Positions 34,079 through 40,924 of a stretch of 64,000 nucleotides of DNA are shown piece after piece. Numbering within the stretch: the first letter of the stretch is position 1; the number at the start of each line of letters is the position of its first letter. Location: positions 79,534 through 143,533 of the forward strand of contig JASHON010000073.1 of assembly GCA_030041095.1 (NCBI GenBank), given 5' to 3'. This stretch comes from Terriglobia bacterium. Its GTDB lineage: Bacteria; Acidobacteriota; Terriglobia; UBA7540. The position numbers and the translations under genes were made by a program. Below the pieces are notes generated by a model. It saw only the letters and a program-made list of their open reading frames with translations. It had not been told where the DNA came from and made no database searches.

Positions 34079-36189
34079 TTGCTGGTAACTTTTCGCGACT
34101 CGACCGCGGAAATTCTTCGAGGCGAGTGGCCCGTGACCATGGAATCGCCATCCCGGCCGTCACCCGGACTCTGGAATACAAGCCACGTCTGGCGGTCTTC
34201 AGCTTCCTGATGAACGGTTTCTGCTTTTTCTTCGCCAAGGCCGCGCTCGCGCAGCTCCGAGATCACCCCTGCGCGCCGGGCAAAGCCCGTCACGTCCAAA
34301 ATCAGCGCCACGCGGCCATCCCCCATGATGGTGGCGCCGGAGAATGTCTCGATGCCTTCCAGGTGTTTGCTGAGCGGCTTCACTACGATCTCTTCTGTGT
34401 CGTTCACTTCATCGACGACCAGTCCAAACTGCCGGTTATCCGCCTGGAGCACCACGATGTTCGCCTTAACGAACTCCCTCAATTTGTTCTTCCATGCCGC
34501 GTGGGCTGGCCTCGCGGAGTCAAAGTCAGACACCGCGGAATGCGGCGGTTGTGTAGCGCATTCGCCGGCCGTTCGCATTTCCGCGAGGCCAAGCTCGCGA
34601 TTCAAATAAACCAACGGCAGCAGGTTCCCGCGCAGGCGGTACACAGGAGCCCCGTGGATGTTCTCGATTCCTTTCCTGGCTTCGTCTCCTTCGAGGCGAA
34701 CCAGCTCCAACAGGCTGGCCTGCGGGATGGCGTAGCGCTCGCCGGCGGAGGTGACGATCAGCGCTGGGATGATGGCGAGCGTGAGCGGTATCTTGATTTT
34801 GAGTGTTGTGCCCTCACCCGGCGTGCTCTCGATATCGACCGTGCCGCCGATCTTTTCCACGTTCGTTTTCACCACGTCCATTCCTACGCCGCGGCCTGAG
34901 ACGTTCGTGATCTTAGCTGCGGTGGAAAAGCCTGGCAGGAAGAGGAGCTTGAGTGCATCGCGTTCTTTCATCGTAGCCGCTTGCTCCGGGTCAATCAGGC
35001 CCTGCTCGATCGCCTTTTGTTTCACTCGACGGAAATCCACACCGGCGCCATCGTCCGAGACCTCGATATTGACCTCGCCGCCGTCGTGATAAGCGCGGAG
35101 GAAGAGCCGGCCTTCCGCAGGTTTGCCGGCAGCGGTTCGTTTCTCCGGCGCTTCGATGCCGTGATCCACCGCGTTGCGGATCACATGGATCAGCGGGTCT
35201 TTAATCGCTTCGATGACAGTTTTATCGAGGTCGGTGTCCTTTCCTTCCATTTCCACGCGCACGCGTTTGCCGGAGGCCACCGCGAGGTCCCGAACGAGGC
35301 GCGGCAATCTGCTCCAAACGTGATCGATGGGCTGCATCCTGGTCTTCATGATGCCTTCCTGGAGCTCCGTGGTGATGAGGTTCAGGCGCTGGGAAGCGTT
35401 GAGCAGCGCGGCATCCTGTTGGGTGGCGCTGAATTGCAGAATCTGGTTGCGCGCCAGAACGAGCTCGCCAACCAGATTCATCAGCTTGTCGAGCTGGCCC
35501 ACACCAACGCGGATGGTGTTGGCGGCCGCGGCCAAGGCTCGGGATCTCGCCTGCTCCTCGACAGCCGCACGGACAGCGCTGGGTGGAATCGCCCCTTGTT
35601 CCACCAGAATCTCACCCACGTGCCGCGGATCGCCCGCCTGCTGGGCAGCCAGCGCCTTTGCAACTTCAGCCTCTGTCACCTGGCCTGACTGGATCAGAAT
35701 CCGCCCGAGAGGCAGAAGATCTTCTAGCTTGTCCGGCTCCTCTTCCATGGCGGCTTCGGTTGCCGCCTTCGGCGCCGACAGGGCCGCCCGGGTTTCCTGC
35801 AGCTTACGAAGAGTTTTGATGAGTGGTGCAAAATCATTATCGCCGTCCCGCCCTGTTGATTCGATCGCAGTGAGCATTCCTCGCGCAGCATCAACCAGCC
35901 CCAGAAGGGCGGTGGTGATTTCTGGCGTCAACCTGAGCTTGCCTTCTCTCAGAAGTCCCAGCAGGCTTTCCCCGGAATGAGCCAGATTCCCAAGCTTCGA
36001 GAAACCTAAAAATCCGGTTGTGCCCTTGATGGTATGAATCGTGCGGAAAACGCTGCTCAGAATTTCCTTTGAGGAAGGGTCTTTCTCGAGCTCGACCAGG
36101 TCACGGTCAAGCTGATCGAGGTTTTCTGTGCTTTCAATCAGGAATTCCTTGACGATATCGTCGTTTTCCGGAAGCACGATTTGACTCAA
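34075..36189 (-). CDS. Chemotaxis-type histidine kinase CheA, C-terminus disrupted
   Basis: This 704-residue protein has an Hpt domain with phospho-His52 (FRTIHTIKGTTGF). An unusual linker at about residues 150-215 contains two tandem LGRILIQSGQVTEAEV/VGEILVEQGAIPPSAV units, resembling MshEN-type motifs. Then come the dimerisation helix (LMNLVGELVLARNQIL), the HATPase domain (HVIRNAVDHGIE, DDGAGVDF, GRGVGMDVV) and one CheW-like domain. After RQTWLVFQSPGDGR, a second CheW-like domain should begin; the frame is lost there and the annotated tail is out-of-frame. The start is a TTG (gaggga directly before it), but the GTG four codons on is possible. It is the first gene of the cluster. Confidence 0.85.
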   Translation of the reverse strand: MSQIVLPENDDIVKEFLIESTENLDQLDRDLVELEKDPSSKEILSSVFRTIHTIKGTTGFLGFSKLGNLAHSGESLLGLLREGKLRLTPEITTALLGLVDAARGMLTAIESTGRDGDNDFAPLIKTLRKLQETRAALSAPKAATEAAMEEEPDKLEDLLPLGRILIQSGQVTEAEVAKALAAQQAGDPRHVGEILVEQGAIPPSAVRAAVEEQARSRALAAAANTIRVGVGQLDKLMNLVGELVLARNQILQFSATQQDAALLNASQRLNLITTELQEGIMKTRMQPIDHVWSRLPRLVRDLAVASGKRVRVEMEGKDTDLDKTVIEAIKDPLIHVIRNAVDHGIEAPEKRTAAGKPAEGRLFLRAYHDGGEVNIEVSDDGAGVDFRRVKQKAIEQGLIDPEQAATMKERDALKLLFLPGFSTAAKITNVSGRGVGMDVVKTNVEKIGGTVDIESTPGEGTTLKIKIPLTLAIIPALIVTSAGERYAIPQASLLELVRLEGDEARKGIENIHGAPVYRLRGNLLPLVYLNRELGLAEMRTAGECATQPPHSAVSDFDSARPAHAAWKNKLREFVKANIVVLQADNRQFGLVVDEVNDTEEIVVKPLSKHLEGIETFSGATIMGDGRVALILDVTGFARRAGVISELRERGLGEEKAETVHQEAEDRQTWLVFQSPGDGRDGDSMVTGHSPRRISAVESRKVTSK

Positions 36190-36555
36190 TCCCTCGATCG
36201 TGGATGGTTTTATTACGAGTTAATGTCCATGCAGTCCATACATTTACGCCGCGCGCTGGACCCGGACTGTGATTCAGACCCCACCCTGAATAATCGGTGA
36301 TTCCGCGGGAAGCCTTTAACTACGGGGTTTCAATCCTGGCGGAGAGCCACAGGAACCCAGACGTATGCTGTTTCCGGTTGCACGCGAAACAAGGGCGCCA
36401 GCGCAGGAACGGACGCGCTTGGAATCTGAAGATCAGCGGCAGCGGTGGGTCCGTTTGAAGCCGATCACCAAGCCAAAAATACCACCACCGAAAGATCGAG
36501 TGCAGTGCGCGAAGGTCGCGCTCGAACAGACCATCAGGCGGAAATTAAGTTGTTC
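36190..36555. other. 366-bp gap without recognised gene
   Basis: The region lies upstream of cheA and downstream of the TusA-like gene. The stretch ccaccctgaataatcgg near 36282 faintly recalls repeat A, but the rest of that repeat is missing. No protein or RNA could be supported. Confidence 0.4.
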
Positions 36556-36777
36556 CTAGACGCGCACCTGGCAATGCATCTGGCTGCCTTCCTGCTTGAA
36601 CCAAAGCAACGCTCGTTTCGTATCCCGGCACCATTGCCGGACGTCGTATTCGAACGTGGGGCAGTCAGCCACCACTTCCAGAACGTCACCTCGGGTCATC
36701 ATCCTCGCAACTGCGAGCATCTTCAGCGTGGGCAGCGGGCTTTTCAGTCCTTTGCAGTCCAGTACCTTAGAGGCCAT
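36556..36777 (-). CDS. TusA-like protein with Ser replacing the catalytic Cys
   Basis: This 73-residue protein begins MASKVLDCKGLKSPLPTLKM and continues through DVLEVVADCPTFEYDVRQWCR, a subfamily of TusA/SirA-like folds. TusA relays sulfur on the Cys of a CPxP motif; here the motif reads SPLP, with Ser instead of Cys. A separate Cys lies four residues earlier, plus Cys in DCPTF and QWC. It may be a binding protein or use another Cys. The start has a strong gggaggga site; in-frame codons upstream are not coding-like. Its 5' neighbour, kdsB, is divergent. Confidence 0.8.
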   Translation of the reverse strand: MASKVLDCKGLKSPLPTLKMLAVARMMTRGDVLEVVADCPTFEYDVRQWCRDTKRALLWFKQEGSQMHCQVRV

Positions 36778-37005
36778 CGGTCTCCCTCCCGTCTCCCGCC
36801 GGGTGCCCCGCCTTTTCCAGCAGTGAGCGTCGAAGTCCTCACTTGCTCGTATCGGCAAAAGATTCGGCAACTTTCGGAATGAAAAGTCACTTATGCATCT
36901 TGCTGACGATACGGCGCAACGAACGTTCACGGGATAAGTGGCTGATACAAAGCGGGCTACACGAACAAAAACATGGTTCATAATGAGATTTCTAAAGTCG
37001 GCTTA

Positions 37006-37836
37006 ATGAAACATGGCATGAAACAACGAATTGTGGGCGTCATTCCGGCGCGCATGGAATCCACTCGCCTGCCCCGCAAGCCGCTCGTGAGCCTGCGCGG
37101 GCATCCGCTTATTGCCTGGGTCTACGGCCACGCGCGCAAGGTTGCGGAGCTTGATGAGTTGCTGATTGCGACGGATTCGGACGAGATCGTGGAGTGGTGC
37201 CGTTCGCTGCGCATCCCGGCCATGATGACTTCACCGGCACACCGCTCGGGCACGGACCGGATGCTTGAAGTGGTGACCAGGCAGACCAGGGAAGGCTCTC
37301 GTGGCAACATCTATGTGAATATTCAGGGAGACGAGCCGTTCGTCAGACCCGAACATTTCAAGCTTCTTCTGCAGCCTTTTCTCGCCGGGGCCACCGCGAA
37401 TGCGTCCGCATCCGCGAATCAAGCCGGGCGGCTGGCCCGCGGCGCGGCCAAAGTATCAACTTTGAAGGTGGCCATCAAACCTGAAGAAGCGGATGATCCG
37501 AACGTCGTCAAGGTGGTAACGGATTCGTCAGACCGCGCCCTTTATTTTTCGCGCAGCCGAATCCCCTTTACCCGAACTGATGCGGGCGAGACAACTTATT
37601 ACAAGCATCTGGGACTTTACGCTTTTTCAGTGGACGTTCTGGAGGAGTTTCACCATTGGCGGCATCGGCGGCTGGAGTTGGCCGAAGGGCTCGAGCAATT
37701 GAGGTTTCTCGAAAACGGCGTGCCCATTATCGTCCTGGAAACACGGCAGGACACAATCGGCGTGGACACGCGCGCCGATCTTGCGGCAGCGGAAGAATTC
37801 ATCCTGCAGACGGCGCTGGAGTTTCCGGAATTTTAG
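37006..37836 (+). CDS. kdsB: 3-deoxy-manno-octulosonate cytidylyltransferase
   Basis: This enzyme activates KDO as CMP-KDO for lipopolysaccharide core synthesis. The 276-residue protein has the P-loop-like GVIPARMESTRLPRKPL, IATDSDEI, HRSGTDRMLEV, NIQGDEPF, YFSRSRIPF and YYKHLGLYAF, all KdsB signatures. Two in-frame ATGs (37006 and 37018) are possible; the later one also gives a normal N-terminus. A longer start at 36973 is unlikely. An Ala/Ser-rich insert (ANASASANQAGR) precedes VSTLKVA, longer than in E. coli. It indicates an LPS-bearing cell. Confidence 0.93.
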   Translation: MKHGMKQRIVGVIPARMESTRLPRKPLVSLRGHPLIAWVYGHARKVAELDELLIATDSDEIVEWCRSLRIPAMMTSPAHRSGTDRMLEVVTRQTREGSRGNIYVNIQGDEPFVRPEHFKLLLQPFLAGATANASASANQAGRLARGAAKVSTLKVAIKPEEADDPNVVKVVTDSSDRALYFSRSRIPFTRTDAGETTYYKHLGLYAFSVDVLEEFHHWRHRRLELAEGLEQLRFLENGVPIIVLETRQDTIGVDTRADLAAAEEFILQTALEFPEF

Positions 37837-38099
37837 TGCTCGCCAATCAGATACCGGCAACCTTCCGGTCCCATCTTTGCTGAATGAACGGCGCCGGCCG
37901 GAACGTCAATCCGTCCGCCCGCTTTGACGGTTTCGGTTTTGCCGTGGCAGGTGAGCGTCATTTCGCCGGAGAGAATGATGTGCGCCGTCAATTCAGAATG
38001 CGTGTGATCCGGATAATACGTATTGGGACCGTCTTCCCAAACGTAAGTTCTTGTGCATCCTTCCGCGCGTAATTGGTGTTCCAGTTTTTTGATGTCCAT
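37833..38099 (-). CDS. Small cupin-domain protein
   Basis: This 88-residue single-cupin protein has metal-ligand-like residues in the first cupin motif (PDHTHSELTAHIILSGEM) and in the second (DVPAGAVHSA). Such proteins bind a metal ion and small ligands; its function is unknown. It converges with kdsB, with a four-base overlap of the 3' ends. Confidence 0.85.
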   Translation of the reverse strand: MDIKKLEHQLRAEGCTRTYVWEDGPNTYYPDHTHSELTAHIILSGEMTLTCHGKTETVKAGGRIDVPAGAVHSAKMGPEGCRYLIGEH

Positions 38100-38147
38100 G
38101 CAACGCGCTCCGGCAGTATCCTAAACCTGTTTTGAGAGGCTCCTTGT

Positions 38148-38576
38148 CTAGGCCGCGCCACCCGCAGGCGGTGGTGAAGCAGGAGGTTGGGCCTGCGGCG
38201 TGGTCACGATGAGTTCAACTGAGTTGGATATAGGATCCGCCAACAACCTCATTGAAAACAACCGGAGGAAGTCCATTCCCAGCAGAGTTTGGTTGCTCGA
38301 TGGCTCGATGACGATCACTCCGACTCGCTGGACGTTATCCAGGGTAGCCGTTCCGAGACAGGTAAGTCTGTAAGCGGTACTCCCGTCAGCCAGCGTGAGG
38401 CTCATCGTTCCGGTTAGTAACAGCCCGATGGGAAAGGCCGTAATCGTCGGCACAGAGAAAAACCCGCTGAAACCGGTATCGATAAGGCACTCCAGCGTCT
38501 GGGACCACCCAAGTGGATTGGAAAGCTGGATCTGAATGCAGGGCTCTTGGTTGTTATTGAAATATCCAGTCGCCAC
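38148..38576 (-). CDS. Clan AA (retropepsin-like) aspartic protease
   Basis: This 142-residue protein has the single-chain pepsin-like half: LIDTGFSGFFSVP (active-site DTG) and the hydrophobic flap-like LLGMDFLRLF near the end. Homologues are dimeric retropepsin-type proteases of unknown substrate, often encoded next to a small partner. The GTG start lies 23 bp inside the preceding gene's 3' end; a longer ATG start would place more than 50 residues in another frame of that gene. The C-terminal Pro/Ala-rich tail is low complexity. Confidence 0.75.
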   Translation of the reverse strand: MATGYFNNNQEPCIQIQLSNPLGWSQTLECLIDTGFSGFFSVPTITAFPIGLLLTGTMSLTLADGSTAYRLTCLGTATLDNVQRVGVIVIEPSSNQTLLGMDFLRLFSMRLLADPISNSVELIVTTPQAQPPASPPPAGGAA

Positions 38577-38826
38577 GCTGCCTCCCCGCGTAGCCGACTC
38601 TAAACACTCCAGGCGAGCCAATTTTGATAAGGTGGAACGCCCCTGAAGGTCTGATGGATTTCCCCTTTTGCAAAGCTCCTTCCGGAGTGGCGTCAATGAA
38701 CGCCTCCTCCGAACTAACGTCGATGGCAACGAATTTGCCGTTGTCACTTGACTCCAGGCGGGCCTTATACTTATCCCTGTAAATCTGTTCCCCTTTTTCC
38801 GCGATCACCGTCGGAGTAAACGTCAT
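38554..38826 (-). CDS. Small conserved protein, partner of the aspartic protease
   Basis: This 90-residue protein begins MTFTPTVIAEKGEQIYRDKY and contains FVAIDVSSEEAFIDATPEGAL and FHLIKIGSPGVFRVGYAGR. I recall similar small proteins of unknown function directly upstream of clan AA proteases in Acidobacteria and cyanobacteria; no family name is certain. No signal peptide or membrane segment is present. The stop lies past the GTG of the protease gene, so they are co-translated. It could be the protease's substrate, inhibitor or regulator. Confidence 0.7.
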   Translation of the reverse strand: MTFTPTVIAEKGEQIYRDKYKARLESSDNGKFVAIDVSSEEAFIDATPEGALQKGKSIRPSGAFHLIKIGSPGVFRVGYAGRQRGDWIFQ

Positions 38827-38988
38827 GTCCGCCCCTTCTCAAGGGAAACGTCTTCTGCCTGAACCCGAGACCGAGCGTACACTCATCGCTTGACGGTTGT
38901 CAACCGCGCAAAGACGGCGACGGCGGTTGGCCCGGCAGCGTGACAGCAGGCCTGAGAAGGTGCCATGCTACGCGGTAACATCCCTCTC

Positions 38989-39083
38989 AAGGTGTGAATT
39001 TTTACAAAGCAGCCGATTTTTTCGTCCTTGAGTTGTTTGAAACAAGGCGCCGGAAAAACCAAAATTCGATAAATTCACACCTT
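38989..39083. repeat. Short element with perfect 13-bp inverted ends
   Basis: aaggtgtgaattt on the left and its exact complement aaattcacacctt on the right bound 69 bp. Inside, ccttg and caagg flank gtttgaaac, which can pair into a second small hairpin. The element contains no reading frame. It immediately precedes repeat B copy 1. It could be a mobile MITE-like element or a structured transcript. Confidence 0.6.
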
Positions 39084-39172
39084 CTCAGTTCAGGGCTCCG
39101 AGGTCGCCGTAGTGCCGGCATCTTGCCGGCACGTGCCGCCGGGACGGCGGCGCTACGACCCTGAAACTGAGG
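39084..39172. repeat. Interspersed repeat B, copy 1
   Basis: The GC core gtgccggcatcttgccggc, then gccgccgggacggcggcgc, is enclosed by inverted ends ctcagttcaggg and ccctgaaactgag. Copy 2 at 46378-46468 has the same core in the opposite direction and similar inverted ends. The core itself can fold into two strong hairpins. Confidence 0.7.
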
Positions 39173-39225
39173 GGCTACGCAACGCGCTCCTTTCCACTAG
39201 CCTCGATGAGGATTAGATTATAGAT

Positions 39226-39948
39226 ATGCAGACACTCCAGAATAAAGTAGCGGTCGTGACGGGGGGAACACGGGGAATCGGATTCAGCATAGCGCAAGCC
39301 CTGGTGCGGGAAGGTGCGAAGGTCTTCATTTGCGGGCGCACGGAAGAGGGAGTGAAGAGCGCGCTGGAACGCCTCAGAAGCGATTCCTCCGCCGCCGGCG
39401 CCGCCGCGGATGTGCGCCGCTACGGCGATTGCCGCCGGATGATTCATGAGGCGGCCGCGCGATACGGCGGGCTCGACATTCTTGTAAACAACGCCGGCGT
39501 CGGCGTCTTCAAACCGATCGATCAGCTTTCGGCGGAAGAGTGGAATGAAGTGATCGAAACCAACTTATCGGGTGTTTTTTACTGCTGCCATGAAGCCATA
39601 CCGCTCTTGCGGCAACGCGGCGGCGGTTACATATTTAACATTTCCAGTCTTGCCGGAGTCAACGCATTTCCCGGCGGGAGCGCCTATAATGCTTCCAAGT
39701 TCGGCCTGAATGGTTTCAGTGAGGCAATGATGCAAGACGTGCGCTACGACGGCATTCGCGTGAGCTATATCATGCCGGGCAGCGTGGCAACGGAATTTGG
39801 AGGCGCGCCCGGCTCGCGGGCTCGCGAATCGTGGAAATTGACGGCGGAAGATATCGCTCAAGCCGTTCTCGATCTCTACCGGTTCGGCACGCACGCCCTG
39901 GCCAGCCGCATCGAAATGCGGCCGTCGCAGCCGCCTCGCAAGAAGTAA
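39226..39948 (+). CDS. Short-chain dehydrogenase/reductase
   Basis: This 240-residue NAD(P)-dependent oxidoreductase has the dinucleotide motif TGGTRGIGFSIA, the structural NNAGVGVFKP, the catalytic Ser region FNISSLAGVN, and the YNASK (Tyr-x-x-x-Lys) pair in SAYNASKFGLN. These are classical SDR signatures. The substrate is not identifiable; family members related to 3-oxoacyl-ACP or sugar reduction have this shape. A HEAT-repeat gene follows after 43 bp and may be cotranscribed. Confidence 0.92.
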   Translation: MQTLQNKVAVVTGGTRGIGFSIAQALVREGAKVFICGRTEEGVKSALERLRSDSSAAGAAADVRRYGDCRRMIHEAAARYGGLDILVNNAGVGVFKPIDQLSAEEWNEVIETNLSGVFYCCHEAIPLLRQRGGGYIFNISSLAGVNAFPGGSAYNASKFGLNGFSEAMMQDVRYDGIRVSYIMPGSVATEFGGAPGSRARESWKLTAEDIAQAVLDLYRFGTHALASRIEMRPSQPPRKK

Positions 39949-39991
39949 TGGGCGTCCGGTGATAGAATACAGGGTGCTGCAGGAGATCCCT

Positions 39992-40882
39992 ATGGATATC
40001 CAAACTTTGCTCGATACTCCGCCGTGGGAGTGGCCGGAAGATGCCGGAAAGATCATCCGCGACAAGCTCATGGATTCGAAGGCGGATCCGGAGGACCGGC
40101 TGGCCGCAGCGGAGATGGCAGGTGAAATCGTTGTGATGAATGATGAGCTGGCCGATCTGCTGCTTTCAATTGTCAGCAGCAACACTGAGCCGGAGCGATT
40201 GCGCGCCAAGGCGGTGATTTCCCTGGGACCTTCCCTCGATCAGGCTGACTGCGACCAGTTCGATAGTCCGGAAGATTCCACGATCAGCCCCGCCATGTTT
40301 CAGAAGATTAATGATTCGCTCCATCAGCTTTATCTTAACGCGAGCCTCCCAAAGGAAGTTCGCCGGCGAACCCTTGAGGCGTCCGTTCGCTCACCGCAGG
40401 ACTGGCATAAGGATGCCATTCGAGCTGCTTACTCAAGCCCCGACCCGGAATGGGTGCTGACGGCCGTGTTTGCCATGGGGCATATTCGCGGCTTTGGAGC
40501 GCAAATCCTGGAATCTCTGGAAAACGAGGATCCCGACATTCACTACGAAGCCGTCCACGCCGCGGGCAACTGGGAACTGGACGCGGCCTGGGACCATGTG
40601 GTCGACCTGCTGCAAGATCCTGAAACCTCAAAACCGCTCCTGCTGGCTGCCATCGACGCCGCAGGCAGCATTCGTCCAAAGGAAGCGGGGGTGTTCCTCG
40701 TGGACCTCGCCGATTCAGGAGATGAGGAAATCGCTCAGGCCGCCGATGAGGCCATGATGATGGCACAAGGCGCTGAAGGCCTCGACGATGAAGACCAGGA
40801 AGATGACGATGATGATGAAGAAGAGGATGATGAAGAGGACGGGGACGAAGCTGAAGAGGGCGAGGAAGACTGGATCAATTGA
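39992..40882 (+). CDS. HEAT-repeat protein with a polyacidic C-terminal tail
   Basis: This 296-residue cytoplasmic protein starts with the ATG after an aggag site. Its core is alpha-helical HEAT/PBS-like repeats (DPEWVLTAVFAMGHI, DPDIHYEAVHAAGNW, KPLLLAAIDAAGSI). The last ~40 residues are almost pure Asp/Glu (DDDDDEEEDDEEDGDE) ending in EDWIN. Such acidic tails can bind basic proteins, metals or nucleic-acid-binding partners. No enzyme motif is present. The function is unknown; the HEAT array suggests a protein-binding scaffold. Confidence 0.8.
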   Translation: MDIQTLLDTPPWEWPEDAGKIIRDKLMDSKADPEDRLAAAEMAGEIVVMNDELADLLLSIVSSNTEPERLRAKAVISLGPSLDQADCDQFDSPEDSTISPAMFQKINDSLHQLYLNASLPKEVRRRTLEASVRSPQDWHKDAIRAAYSSPDPEWVLTAVFAMGHIRGFGAQILESLENEDPDIHYEAVHAAGNWELDAAWDHVVDLLQDPETSKPLLLAAIDAAGSIRPKEAGVFLVDLADSGDEEIAQAADEAMMMAQGAEGLDDEDQEDDDDDEEEDDEEDGDEAEEGEEDWIN

Positions 40883-40924
40883 AGAACGAACCGGCCGAGT
40901 ACTGACGGCTGCGGGCTGACTGCT

